Source: Streptomyces ficellus (GTDB lineage Bacteria; Actinomycetota; Actinomycetes; Streptomycetales; Streptomycetaceae). Taken from it: a DNA stretch of 64,000 nucleotides. The notes beneath the pieces were generated by a model that was not told where the DNA came from, did not search any database, and worked only from the letters and a program-made list of their open reading frames with translations. Location: assembly GCF_030406405.1 (NCBI RefSeq), contig NZ_JAUEPL010000003.1:1-64000 (forward strand). The letters run 5' to 3'. Made by a program: the position numbers and the translations under genes. Below are positions 52,191 through 60,959 of this stretch, piece by piece (position 1 is the first letter of the stretch; each line of letters opens with the position of its first letter).

Positions 52191-53192
52191 ATGGCAACCC
52201 GTGCCGTCGCTCGTCGTCAGTCCGGCACCAGTGGGACCACCGACAGGGCAAGCAGCGTTCGCGCCGTGGGCGGGGAGATCGCCGACCGCGACCTGGTCGG
52301 CATGTACCTCGACGAGATCGCGCGCACGCCCCTGCTCGACGCCGCCAAGGAGGTCGAGCTGTCCCAGATCATCGAGGCGGGTGTGTACGCCCGGCAGATC
52401 CTGGACGGTGAGGTGGACTCCGACGCCGCCGGCGCGTCCCGAGAGGAACTGGAGCGTCTGGTCGCCGAGGGCGAGCGTGCCAAGGACATCTTCATCCGCT
52501 CGAACCTGCGCCTGGTCGTAGCGGTGGCCCGCCGCTACCCGCGCAGTGGCCTGCCGCTGCTCGACCTCATCCAGGAGGGCAACGCGGGCCTGGTGCGGGC
52601 GGTCGAGAAGTTCGACTACACCAAGGGGTTCAAGTTCTCGACGTACGCCACGTGGTGGATCCGTCAGGCCATCACGCGGTCGATCGCCGACCAGTCGCGC
52701 ACCATCCGGCTCCCCGTCCACCTGGTGGAGGAACTGGGCCGCATCCGCCGCGTGCAGCGCGAGTTCAACCGCGAGCACGGGCGCGATCCGGAGCCCGCGG
52801 AGATCGCCGCCGAGCTCGGCTCCAACCCGGAGCGGGTCATCGACGTCCTGGACTGGGCGCGTGACCCCGTCTCGCTGAACATGTCGGTGGACGACGCCGG
52901 CGAGACGCAGTTCGGCGACCTCCTGGAGGACACCTCCGCGGTGTCGCCGGAGCAGTCCGTGCTGACGCTGCTGCGCAGCGAGGAGCTGGACGACCTGATC
53001 GGCAAGCTCGACAACCGTACGGCCTCGATCATCCGCATGCGGTACGGCATCGAGGACGGCCGTGAGCGGACGCTGACCGAGGTCGGCAAGGAGCACGGCC
53101 TGACGCGCGAACGCATCCGCCAGATCGAGAAGCACGCCCTGCTCGAACTGAAGCGCATGGCCCGCGACACGGGCTTCGACGCGGCGGCGTAA
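52191..53192 (+). CDS. hrdD: HrdD-type principal-like sigma factor
   Basis: This 333-residue sigma-70 protein starts MATRAVARRQSG (AAGGGAG upstream). It contains region 1.2 'DLVGMYLDEIARTPLL', region 2 'YPRSGLPLLDLIQEGNAGL', 'FKFSTYATWWIRQAITRSI', region 3 and region 4 'LTEVGKEHGLTRERIRQIEK'. Length and N-terminus match HrdD, a non-essential group 2 sigma factor of Streptomyces. The adjoining pat gene and the sigma-R promoter agree with the known locus. Confidence 0.93.
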   Translation: MATRAVARRQSGTSGTTDRASSVRAVGGEIADRDLVGMYLDEIARTPLLDAAKEVELSQIIEAGVYARQILDGEVDSDAAGASREELERLVAEGERAKDIFIRSNLRLVVAVARRYPRSGLPLLDLIQEGNAGLVRAVEKFDYTKGFKFSTYATWWIRQAITRSIADQSRTIRLPVHLVEELGRIRRVQREFNREHGRDPEPAEIAAELGSNPERVIDVLDWARDPVSLNMSVDDAGETQFGDLLEDTSAVSPEQSVLTLLRSEELDDLIGKLDNRTASIIRMRYGIEDGRERTLTEVGKEHGLTRERIRQIEKHALLELKRMARDTGFDAAA

Positions 53193-53382
53193 GCGTCGTA
53201 AGGGTCGTCCGGCGACGGTGGCCCGGGGTGGTTGCCCGGGGCGGGTCCCCGGGGCGATGGCCCCCGGGACCCCGCTCGCGGCCGTGTCGCCGCGCGTGCG
53301 GCCGGCTCGGGAAGGGGCGGCTCCGGAGGGCCGGCTCCCGAAGGGGTGGCCGGGGGCCCATGGGCCCATGGGCCCGTGAAGC

Positions 53383-54339
53383 CTAGGGCACCGCGCGGGA
53401 CAGGCGGGCGCCCAGATCCGCGACGTACGACACGAGCGCGTCCGGGCCGTGGACGGTGAACTCGCAGTCGGCCAGCGCCAGCCGCAGCGCCAGGTACTCG
53501 ACGGAGTCCGCCGAGCGGGTGCGCAGCCGGCAGGTGTCCGGGCCCGTCGGCGCCGGGGCGAGCGGCGCCGGCAGGCGGGCCGTCACGAACTCCGCGGGCG
53601 CCGCGAAGGTGACGTCCACCTCCTGCTCGGGCTGCGCACGCGTCACCGAGTGGGCCAGCAGCTGCGCCGCGTCACCCGCCGGCAGGTCGCGCGGGGTGAA
53701 CCGGGCACCGGTCGGGAAGGGCTCGCCGACCCGGTCGACACGGAACGTACGCCAGTCCTCCCGCTCCAGGTCGTACGCCACCAGGTACCACCGGTGGCCG
53801 GTCGAGACGAGGCGGTACGGCTCGACCTGCCGCCTGGTCTCCGTGCCGTCGCCCGCGCGGTAGCCGAACCGCACGCGCTCATGGCCGGTGACCGCCGCCG
53901 CGAGCGCGGTGAGCGTCGAGGGTGCGACGGTCGCGCCGTCACCGCGCGTGAGCGGGATCGTCGCGTTCTGGAGGGTGGAGACCCGGTGCCGCAGCCGGGA
54001 CGGCAGGACCTGCTCCAGTTTCGCCAGCGCCCGTACGGCCGCCTCCTCCACACCCTCGATGGCGTGCCCGGCCCCCGCCCGCAGCCCGACCGCGATCGCG
54101 ACCGCCTCCTCGTCGTCCAGGAGCAGCGGCGGCATCGCGGCGCCCGCCACCAGCCGGTAGCCACCGACCGCGCCCCGGGTGGCCTCGACCGGGTAGCCCA
54201 GGTCGCGCAGCCGGTCGACGTCGCGGCGGATCGTACGGGGACTGACGCGGAGGCGTTCGGCCAGCTCGCTGCCCGGCCATTCGCGCGGCGTCTGCAGGAG
54301 CGACAGCAGATTGAGGAGTCGTGCCGGAGTGTCCGTCAT
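53383..54339 (-). CDS. YafY-type HTH-WYL regulator
   Basis: This 318-residue protein has an N-terminal DeoR-like HTH ('LAERLRVSPRTIRRDVDRL', 'GAVGGYRLVAG') and a WYL domain with 'RRQVEPYRLVSTGHRWYLVA' and 'RTFRVDRVGEPF', which binds ligands or nucleic acid. It is divergent from an MFS exporter, and a perfect 13-base-arm palindrome lies in the 62-base gap between the starts. It probably controls both genes. The C-terminal part is a beta/alpha WYL extension. Confidence 0.88.
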   Translation of the reverse strand: MTDTPARLLNLLSLLQTPREWPGSELAERLRVSPRTIRRDVDRLRDLGYPVEATRGAVGGYRLVAGAAMPPLLLDDEEAVAIAVGLRAGAGHAIEGVEEAAVRALAKLEQVLPSRLRHRVSTLQNATIPLTRGDGATVAPSTLTALAAAVTGHERVRFGYRAGDGTETRRQVEPYRLVSTGHRWYLVAYDLEREDWRTFRVDRVGEPFPTGARFTPRDLPAGDAAQLLAHSVTRAQPEQEVDVTFAAPAEFVTARLPAPLAPAPTGPDTCRLRTRSADSVEYLALRLALADCEFTVHGPDALVSYVADLGARLSRAVP

Positions 54340-54354
54340 GTGTCCAGGATGCGC

Positions 54355-54385
54355 GCCCTATAGGACATGACCTGTCCTATAGGGC
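54355..54385. promoter_or_regulatory. perfect palindromic operator between WYL and MFS genes
   Basis: GCCCTATAGGACA (54355-54367), TGACC spacer, TGTCCTATAGGGC (54373-54385) is a perfect inverted repeat centred in the 62-base divergent gap. Within each arm CCTATAGG is itself palindromic. It is the likely binding site for the WYL regulator. Confidence 0.75.
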
Positions 54386-54401
54386 GACTAGTTTTCCGTC
54401 C

Positions 54402-55943
54402 ATGACCTCCACCACCCCACAAGCAGCGGGAACAGACGCCGACCGGCGGCGATGGCTGGCACTGGCCATCGTGATGACGGCCGCGTTCATGGACCTCGTC
54501 GACGTGACCATCGTCAACATCGCCATCCCGAGCATCGAGCGCGACCTGTCGGCGTCGTTCGGCGCGATCCAGTGGATCACCGCCGGTTACGCGCTGGCGT
54601 TCGCGGCCGGGCTCATCACCGGGGGGCGCCTGGGCGACATCTACGGCCGCAAGCGGCTGTTCCTCGTCGGCATCGCCGGCTTCACCGTCGCCTCAGCGCT
54701 CTGCGGCTTCGCCGCCAGTCCCGAGATGCTGGTCGCCTCGCGTCTGCTCCAGGGCGCGATGGCGGCGATGATGGTGCCGCAGGTGCTGGCGATCATCCAT
54801 GTGACGTTCCCGCCGCACGAGCGCGGCAAGGTCTTCGGGATGTTCGGCGCGGTCGTGGGGCTCGGCGCGGTCTCCGGGCCGCTGCTGGGCGCGCTGCTCA
54901 CCCAGTGGAACCTCTTCGGGCTTGAGTGGCGGCCGATCTTCCTGATCAACCTGCCGGTCGGCGTCGCCGGGCTGATCCTCGGGCGCGCGTTCATCACCGA
55001 GTCGCGCGCCGACAAGGCGCTCCGCCTCGACCTGGTCGGCGTCGCGCTGGTCACGCTGGGTCTGCTGATGCTGATCTACCCGCTGACCCGCGGCCGTGAG
55101 CTGGACTGGCCGCTGTGGGGCCATGTCTGCATGGTCGGCAGCCTGCTGGTGTTCGGCGCGTTCGTCGCGTACGAGAGGTACAAGACGCGCAAGGACGGCT
55201 CGCCGCTGGTCGAGCTGTCGCTGTTCCGGGTCAAGAGCTTCGCCGCCGGTATCGCCGTACAGCTCACCTTCGGTGTCGTGATGGGCGTGTTCTTCCTGGT
55301 CTGGACGCTGTACATGCAGGTCGGGCTCGGCTGGAGCCCGCTCAGGGCGGGCCTGACGGGCGTGCCGTTCTCGATCGCCGTGTCGGTGGCCGCGGGGCTG
55401 TCCGTACAGCTGCTGGTGCCGCGCTTCGGGCGCAAGGTGCTCCAGGCGGGCGCGCTGACGATGGCCGCCGGAGTGCTCCTCTACATCTGGGAGGCGGGCC
55501 GGTACGGCACGGCCATCCACTCCTGGCAGATGGTGCTGCCGCTGGTCGTGATGGGTGTGGGCATGGGCCTGATCGTGGCGCCGCTGACCGACGCGGTGCT
55601 GTCCGATGTGCCGCGTGAGCACGCCGGTTCGGCGTCGGGGCTCATCAACACCACGGGGCAGATGGGTACGGCACTGGGCCTCGGGCTGGTGTCGGTGGTC
55701 TTCTTCGGGGCCATCGACGAGGAGCGGCTCGCGCCCGCCCGGGTCGGCGAGGCGTTCGCGGAGGCCTTCCAGGGCGCGCTGTGGTGGGTCGTGGCGGTGC
55801 TCGTGGTGATCTTCCTGGTGATGTTCGCGCTGCCGGTACGCCCCAAGCAGCACCTGGAGGGTGGTACGGGCGGTGCGGGCGGTGCGGGCGGTGCCGGCGG
55901 TACGGCTGACGCGCCCGAGGCGGAGCCCGTGCTCACGCGCTGA
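54402..55943 (+). CDS. MFS DHA2-type drug:H+ antiporter
   Basis: This 513-residue protein has 14 predicted helices. DHA2 markers include 'DLVDVTIVNIAIPSIERDL', 'GGRLGDIYGRKRLF' (motif A), 'RLLQGAMAAMMVPQVLA' (motif C region) and 'FLINLPVGVAGLILG'. DHA2 pumps export antibiotics, dyes or cell-wall intermediates. The C-terminus has a GTGGAGGAGGAGGT repeat run. The divergent WYL regulator and palindrome suggest inducible expression. A strong terminator follows. Confidence 0.9.
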   Translation: MTSTTPQAAGTDADRRRWLALAIVMTAAFMDLVDVTIVNIAIPSIERDLSASFGAIQWITAGYALAFAAGLITGGRLGDIYGRKRLFLVGIAGFTVASALCGFAASPEMLVASRLLQGAMAAMMVPQVLAIIHVTFPPHERGKVFGMFGAVVGLGAVSGPLLGALLTQWNLFGLEWRPIFLINLPVGVAGLILGRAFITESRADKALRLDLVGVALVTLGLLMLIYPLTRGRELDWPLWGHVCMVGSLLVFGAFVAYERYKTRKDGSPLVELSLFRVKSFAAGIAVQLTFGVVMGVFFLVWTLYMQVGLGWSPLRAGLTGVPFSIAVSVAAGLSVQLLVPRFGRKVLQAGALTMAAGVLLYIWEAGRYGTAIHSWQMVLPLVVMGVGMGLIVAPLTDAVLSDVPREHAGSASGLINTTGQMGTALGLGLVSVVFFGAIDEERLAPARVGEAFAEAFQGALWWVVAVLVVIFLVMFALPVRPKQHLEGGTGGAGGAGGAGGTADAPEAEPVLTR

Positions 55944-55973
55944 GACCACTCGGGCGCGGTACGGAGGAGTAAC

Positions 55974-56007
55974 GGCCCGGCTCCGGGGAAATCCCCGGAG
56001 CCGGGCC
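55974..56007 (+). terminator. terminator after the MFS exporter
   Basis: GGCCCGGCTCCGGGGA (55974-55989) and TCCCCGGAGCCGGGCC (55992-56007) form a perfect 16-base stem with a two-base loop, 30 bases past the stop, followed by TTCC. Confidence 0.9.
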
Positions 56008-56056
56008 TTCCGGTTGCCCGAGTCTGTTTACTTCTCCGCAAAGCAGTCGTAGCCTG

Positions 56057-56071
56057 CTGTTGAAACAACAG
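56057..56071 (+). promoter_or_regulatory. likely FruR (DeoR) operator
   Basis: CTGTTG-AAA-CAACAG is a perfect odd-centred palindrome 30 bases upstream of the fruR ATG. DeoR-family sugar regulators commonly recognise short TGTTGAAACAA-like sites. It likely controls the whole fruRKA operon. Confidence 0.6.
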
Positions 56072-56100
56072 GTTCGGGCATTGAACGGACGTAAACCCAC

Positions 56101-56862
56101 ATGTACGCACCGGAGCGCCAGCAGCTGATCCTGCGCCTCGCCCGCGACAGCGGCCGGGTCGATGTGCTCTCCCTGGCCGAGCACTTCCAGGTCACGGCGG
56201 AGACGATCCGGCGCGACCTCAAGGCCCTGGACCGCGCCGGGCTCGTCCGCCGGGTGCACGGCGGCGCCATCCCGGCGGGGCGGCTGGACTTCGAACCCGA
56301 CCTCGCCGAGCGCGAGTCCACCGCCGCCGACGAGAAGGACCGCATCGCGCGCGCCGCACTCGCCGAGCTGCCCGAGGACGGCAGCGTCATCCTCGACGCC
56401 GGCTCCACGGTGGCCCGGGTGGCCGCCGCACTGCCCCCGGAGTGCACGCTCACCGTCGTCACCCACGCCCTGCACGCCGCGTTCCGCCTCGCCGATCACC
56501 CGGGCATCGCCCTGCACCTGGTCGGCGGACGCGTCCGGCACCGCACCCGCGCGGCCGTCGACGCCTGGGCGCTGCGGGCGTACGGGCAGATCCGCGCCGA
56601 CGTCACCTTCGTCGGCGCCAACGGGTTCTCGCTCCGGCACGGGCTCACCACCCCCGACCTCGCCGAGGCCGCCGTCAAGCGGGCCATCGTCGCCGCCGGG
56701 CGACGCGTGGTGCTGCTCGCCGACTCCGCCAAGCACGGCAAGGAGCACTTCGCCCGGTTCGGCGACCTGACCGACGTCGACCTGCTCATCACGGACACCG
56801 GGCTCAGCCCCGAGGACGCGGCGGCCATCGAGGCGGCCGGAACGGAAGTCGTACGCGCATGA
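56101..56862 (+). CDS. fruR: DeoR-family fructose operon regulator
   Basis: This 253-residue DeoR protein has the HTH 'LSLAEHFQVTAETIRRDLKAL' (about 22-45) and a sugar-phosphate-binding domain with 'DAGSTVARVAAALPP', 'HLVGGRVR', 'VGANGFSLRHGLTTPD' and 'LADSAKHGKEHFARF'. It heads the fruR-fruK-fruA operon; the DeoR effector is normally fructose-1-phosphate. Its stop overlaps the fruK ATG by four bases. Confidence 0.9.
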   Translation: MYAPERQQLILRLARDSGRVDVLSLAEHFQVTAETIRRDLKALDRAGLVRRVHGGAIPAGRLDFEPDLAERESTAADEKDRIARAALAELPEDGSVILDAGSTVARVAAALPPECTLTVVTHALHAAFRLADHPGIALHLVGGRVRHRTRAAVDAWALRAYGQIRADVTFVGANGFSLRHGLTTPDLAEAAVKRAIVAAGRRVVLLADSAKHGKEHFARFGDLTDVDLLITDTGLSPEDAAAIEAAGTEVVRA

Positions 56863-57797
56863 TCCTGACCGTCACCCCCAACCCGTCCCTGGACCGTACG
56901 TACGAGGTGCCGGCACTGGAGCGCGGCGAAGTGCTGCGCGCCACCGGCGAACGCATGGACCCGGGCGGCAAGGGCGTCAACGTCTCCCGGGCCGTGGCGG
57001 CGGCCGGGCACCGTACCGTCGCCGTCGTCCCGCTGGGCGGCGCGCCCGGCGCGCTCGTCGCGGAGCTGCTGGCCGACGAGGGCATCCAGGTGGCGCCCGT
57101 CCCGCTGAAGGGACACACCCGGTCCAACATCGCGGTCGCCGAACCGGACGGCACGCTGACGAAGATCAACGCGCCGGGGCCGCGGCTGAGCCCCGTGGAA
57201 TCCGAGGCCATCTTGTCGATGGTCGGCGCGTACTCACCCGCCGCCGACTGGATCGCCTGCTGCGGCAGCCTGCCGCGCGGCCTCGGGCCCGAGTGGTACG
57301 CCGACCTCGTCACCCGCGCGCACGGCCATGGATCCCGCATCGCCCTGGACACCTCCGGCCCGTCGCTGCTGGCCGCGCTGCGGGCCCGGCCCGACGTGGT
57401 CAAGCCCAACGCCGAGGAGCTCGCCGAAGCGGTCGGCCGCCCCCTCACCACGCTGGGCGACGCGGTGAAGGCGGCGGAGGAGCTGCGCCAGGCGGGCGCC
57501 GGCGCCGTGCTCGCCAGCCTGGGCGCCGACGGCCAGCTGCTGGTCTCCGCCGCGGGCGCCTTCTACGGGTACGCCGCCGTCGGCGCCGTACGCAGCAACG
57601 TCGGTGCGGGCGACGCCTCCCTGGCGGGCTTCCTCGCGGCCGGCGGCGAAGGCCCGGCCGCGCTGGCGGCGGCGGTCGCGCACGGCGCGGCGGCCGTGCA
57701 ACTGCCGGGCAGCGAAATGCCGACCCCCTCCGATCTGGACCCGTCCGCGGTCACCGTGACCGCCGACATACCCCTCGACCGAGACTTGAGCGAGTAA
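56859..57797 (+). CDS. fruK: 1-phosphofructokinase
   Basis: This 312-residue PfkB-family kinase begins MILTVTPNPSLDRTYEV. It shows the substrate loop 'GGKGVNVSRAVAAAGH' and the ATP/anion-hole motif 'SNVGAGDASLAGFLA'. It phosphorylates fructose-1-phosphate, the product of the fructose PTS, to fructose-1,6-bisphosphate. It overlaps fruR by four bases and ends 12 bases before fruA, an operon arrangement. An AAAGGGAG ribosome site for fruA lies at its end. Confidence 0.92.
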   Translation: MILTVTPNPSLDRTYEVPALERGEVLRATGERMDPGGKGVNVSRAVAAAGHRTVAVVPLGGAPGALVAELLADEGIQVAPVPLKGHTRSNIAVAEPDGTLTKINAPGPRLSPVESEAILSMVGAYSPAADWIACCGSLPRGLGPEWYADLVTRAHGHGSRIALDTSGPSLLAALRARPDVVKPNAEELAEAVGRPLTTLGDAVKAAEELRQAGAGAVLASLGADGQLLVSAAGAFYGYAAVGAVRSNVGAGDASLAGFLAAGGEGPAALAAAVAHGAAAVQLPGSEMPTPSDLDPSAVTVTADIPLDRDLSE

Positions 57798-57809
57798 AGG
57801 GAGCCCGCG

Positions 57810-59984
57810 ATGAGCGACATGATCACCGCGGACCTGGTCGATCTCGACCTGGCCGCGAACACGAAGGAAGCGGCGGCCCGTTCGCTCGCCGAGCGCATGG
57901 TGACGCTGGGGCGGGTGACCGACCTGGAGGGCTTCCTCGCCGATGTGGCGGCGCGGGAGGCGCAGATGCCGACCGGCCTGGACGGCGGCATCGGCATCCC
58001 GCACTGCCGCAGCGCGCATGTCACCGAGCCCACGCTCGCCTTCGGCCGCTCGGCCGCGGGTATCGACTTCGGCGCGGCGGACGGCCCGGCGGACCTGATC
58101 TTTCTCATCGCCGCCCCGGCGGGCGCGGACGACGCACACCTGACGATCCTGTCCTCCCTGGCCCGCCGCCTGATGGACACCGACTTCACGTCGGCGCTCC
58201 GGACGCTGACGGACCCGGCGGAGGCAGCCGCACTGATCCGCGGCGACACGCCGCAGCAGCCGCAGCCTGCTCGGGCGGCGACGGCGGCTGCGGCGACGGC
58301 GGCCCCGGCGGGTACGGCGACGGCGGCCCCCGCTTCCGAAGCGGAACGCCCGGTCGCGGCTGCGGGTTCCGGTGCGCCTGCGGCCCCGGCGGGTTCCGGC
58401 CCCGAGAGCCCCGCCCCGGCGGTGCCCTCCGGTGGGACGCCTTCCGGCGCGGAGAGCCCCGCCGCCGGGGAACCGGGCGCAATCCCCGCCGATGGGGGAC
58501 CGGAACCGTTCCGGATCGTGGCCGTCACGTCGTGCCCCACCGGGATCGCCCACACCTACATGGCGGCCGAGTCCCTGGAGAACGCCGGGCGGGCCGCCGG
58601 AGTCGAGGTGGCCGTCGAAACGCAGGGCTCCGCCGGGTTCACCCGGCTCGACCCCGCCGTCATCGACGCCGCCGACGGCGTGATCTTCGCTCATGACGTC
58701 CCGGTCCGCGAGAAGGAGCGGTTCGCCGGGAAGCCCACCGTCGACGTCGGCGTCAAGGCCGGGATCAACCGGGCCGCCGACCTGATCACCGAGGTGCGCG
58801 GCAAGGCCGCACGCGGTGAGGTCACCGACCACGCCAAGGGCGGCGGCACCCCCGTCGAGCGCGCGGGCGAACCCGGTGAGGGCTACGGCACCAAGCTGCG
58901 CAAGTGGCTGATGTCCGGCGTCAGTTACATGGTCCCGTTCGTCGCCGCCGGCGGTCTCCTCATCGCCCTCGGCTTCGCCATCGGCGGCTACACCATCAAC
59001 AAGGCCCCTTCCGTCGCCGAGCACTTCGCGTGGGGGCAGGCCGACAGCTGGGCGGCGCTGCTGTTCCAGGTCGGCGGCCTGGCGTTCAGCTTCCTGGTGC
59101 CCGTCCTCGCCGGATACATCGCGTACGGCATGGCCGATCGCCCCGGCCTCGTCCCCGGCTTCGTCGGCGGCGCCGTCGCGCTCAGCATCAACGCCGGGTT
59201 CCTCGGCGGCCTGGCCGCCGGCCTGATCGCCGGTGGGGTGGTGATGGGTATCCAGCGGCTTCGGGTCCCCGCGCCGCTGCGCGGCATCATGCCCGTGGTG
59301 GTCATCCCGCTGATCTCCTCGATCGTCGTCGGCTTCCTGATGTTCCTGGTGATCGGCAAGCCGATCGCCTCCCTCCAAAGCGCGCTGACCGACTGGCTGT
59401 CGGGTCTGTCCGGCGCCAACGCGATCGTGCTGGGCGTGATCCTCGGCCTGATGATGTGCTTCGACCTGGGCGGTCCGCTCAACAAGGTCGCGTACACCTT
59501 CGCCATCGGCGGTCTGGCCAGCCCCAACGAGGGTTCCCTCAAGGTCATGGCCGCCGTGATGGCCGCCGGCATGGTCCCGCCGCTGGCGATGGCCCTGGCC
59601 ACGGTGGTGCGGGCCAAGCTGTTCACCAAGGCCGAGCGGGAGAACGGCAAGGCGGCCTGGGTGCTCGGCGCCTCGTTCATCACCGAGGGCGCGATCCCCT
59701 TCGCCGCGGCCGACCCCCTGCGGGTCATCCCTTCGGCGATGGTGGGCGGCGCGGTCACCGGCGCCCTGTCGATGGCGTTCGAGTGCACGCTGCGCGCGCC
59801 CCACGGCGGGATCTGGGTGGTCCCACTGATCGGCAACCCGTTCCTCTACCTGGTCGCGATCATCGCCGGCACCCTGGTGAGCGCCGGACTGGTGATCGTC
59901 CTCAAGGGCCACGCCCGCAGGGCAGCCGTCCCCGCCCCGGTGGACGAGCCGGAGACCTCCGGGAAGGTCGCCGTCGCGGCCTGA
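57810..59984 (+). CDS. fruA: PTS fructose-specific EIIABC
   Basis: This 724-residue fusion has EIIA (1-150) with the phosphorylated His in GIGIPHCRS (H65), an Ala/Pro-rich linker (about 150-230), EIIB (about 232-330) with the phosphocysteine in AVTSCPTGIAHTY (C242), and EIIC (about 362-700) with about 8-10 helices ('SYMVPFVAAGGLLIALG', 'LNKVAYTFAIGG'). It takes up and phosphorylates fructose to fructose-1-phosphate. The A-B-C order and fruK partner are usual for Streptomyces. Confidence 0.94.
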   Translation: MSDMITADLVDLDLAANTKEAAARSLAERMVTLGRVTDLEGFLADVAAREAQMPTGLDGGIGIPHCRSAHVTEPTLAFGRSAAGIDFGAADGPADLIFLIAAPAGADDAHLTILSSLARRLMDTDFTSALRTLTDPAEAAALIRGDTPQQPQPARAATAAAATAAPAGTATAAPASEAERPVAAAGSGAPAAPAGSGPESPAPAVPSGGTPSGAESPAAGEPGAIPADGGPEPFRIVAVTSCPTGIAHTYMAAESLENAGRAAGVEVAVETQGSAGFTRLDPAVIDAADGVIFAHDVPVREKERFAGKPTVDVGVKAGINRAADLITEVRGKAARGEVTDHAKGGGTPVERAGEPGEGYGTKLRKWLMSGVSYMVPFVAAGGLLIALGFAIGGYTINKAPSVAEHFAWGQADSWAALLFQVGGLAFSFLVPVLAGYIAYGMADRPGLVPGFVGGAVALSINAGFLGGLAAGLIAGGVVMGIQRLRVPAPLRGIMPVVVIPLISSIVVGFLMFLVIGKPIASLQSALTDWLSGLSGANAIVLGVILGLMMCFDLGGPLNKVAYTFAIGGLASPNEGSLKVMAAVMAAGMVPPLAMALATVVRAKLFTKAERENGKAAWVLGASFITEGAIPFAAADPLRVIPSAMVGGAVTGALSMAFECTLRAPHGGIWVVPLIGNPFLYLVAIIAGTLVSAGLVIVLKGHARRAAVPAPVDEPETSGKVAVAA

Positions 59985-60032
59985 CGACGGCGACCGGCGG
60001 GAGGCCGGCCGACGACGGCGGCGGCTGAAGCG

Positions 60033-60818
60033 TCAGCGCACCCGCGCGCGGAGCTCCATCGCTTCGCGCGCGGTGTGCTCGTCCTCGTACACCTCGCACA
60101 TGTGGCGGCCGTCCGGCGTCGCCGTGTGCTCCACCTCCCAGACGCTCATCTCGCTGCCGTCCAGCAGCAGGAACGCGTGCTCGTACAGCGTGAACCCCGC
60201 GTCCTTGCCCGCCACGCTGCGCTGCCGCCCGAAGACCTGCCTGATGTGGTGGGCGAAGGCGCCCCGCAGCCGCGCCGCCACCGCGTCACCCGGCCGGTCC
60301 TCGTTCTCCGCCCGGCGCAGCACCCGGCGCGCATGGTCGGCGGAATCCTCCGGCACGTACCTCCGGGGCGCCGGGACCACCGGCCGGGCCAGCAGCGCGC
60401 CCAGCAGCTCATAGTCGGCGTCCAGGTCGTCCTGGTCGGGCTCGGGCGGGCCCACGGGCAGACGCGAGGCCGCCAGCCGGACCTCCGCCTCCTCCGTATA
60501 CAGCTCGTGCTGGTCACGGCCGTCCCGCCCGGTGTTGTGCACCAGCTCCCACAGGGTCAGCGACGAGCCGTCCGCCAGCAGGTACGTATGCCGGTACGTC
60601 GCCCGGTGGAGCGCCGCGCTGTGGTGCGACGAATGCAGCGAACTGGCGTGCGCCAGCGCGGAGTCCAGTCGCTCGACCAGCGCGTCGGGCAGGTCGAAGG
60701 AGTTGAGCGCCCGCCCCATGAGGCGCTCGACATGCATCTCGGTCGTTTCGTACGGGTAGTCCAGGCCGCTCGGATCGATCGGATGGATCGGATCGATCGG
60801 CTCGTTGGGAACGTTCAA
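60033..60818 (-). CDS. Streptomyces conserved protein of the DUF6227 type
   Basis: This 261-residue protein is rich in acidic residues. It contains 'LALAHASSLHSSHHSAALHR' type His/Ser-rich text, then 'TYRHTYLLADGSSLTLWELV' and the related 'LYEHAFLLLDGSEMSVWEVE' near the C-terminus, so the two halves share a repeat. I recognise it as a DUF6227-like Streptomyces family; the function is unknown. The start is TTG 60818 with GGAG seven bases upstream, or ATG at 60737. A GATCGGAT tandem repeat codes for the N-terminal DPIHPID text. Confidence 0.7.
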   Translation of the reverse strand: MNVPNEPIDPIHPIDPSGLDYPYETTEMHVERLMGRALNSFDLPDALVERLDSALAHASSLHSSHHSAALHRATYRHTYLLADGSSLTLWELVHNTGRDGRDQHELYTEEAEVRLAASRLPVGPPEPDQDDLDADYELLGALLARPVVPAPRRYVPEDSADHARRVLRRAENEDRPGDAVAARLRGAFAHHIRQVFGRQRSVAGKDAGFTLYEHAFLLLDGSEMSVWEVEHTATPDGRHMCEVYEDEHTAREAMELRARVR

Positions 60819-60909
60819 GAGGGGTCTCCAGGCCGTCGCCGCGTGTCACTCGATGCTTGCTTAAGGTAGTGCCTGGGTCTGACAACGCGTCCGGCTTCGA
60901 CAAAACGAA

Positions 60910-60938
60910 GGGCGCGCGGGGCGAGTTCCCACGCGCCC
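60910..60938 (-). terminator. hairpin after the P1 peptidase gene
   Basis: GGGCGCG (60910-60916) and CGCGCCC (60932-60938) bracket a partly paired loop, and the minus-strand downstream is T-rich (TTCGTTTTG). It lies 22 bases past the P1 peptidase stop. Confidence 0.6.
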
Positions 60939-60959
60939 CCAACCGCGGTGCTCCGCCCC

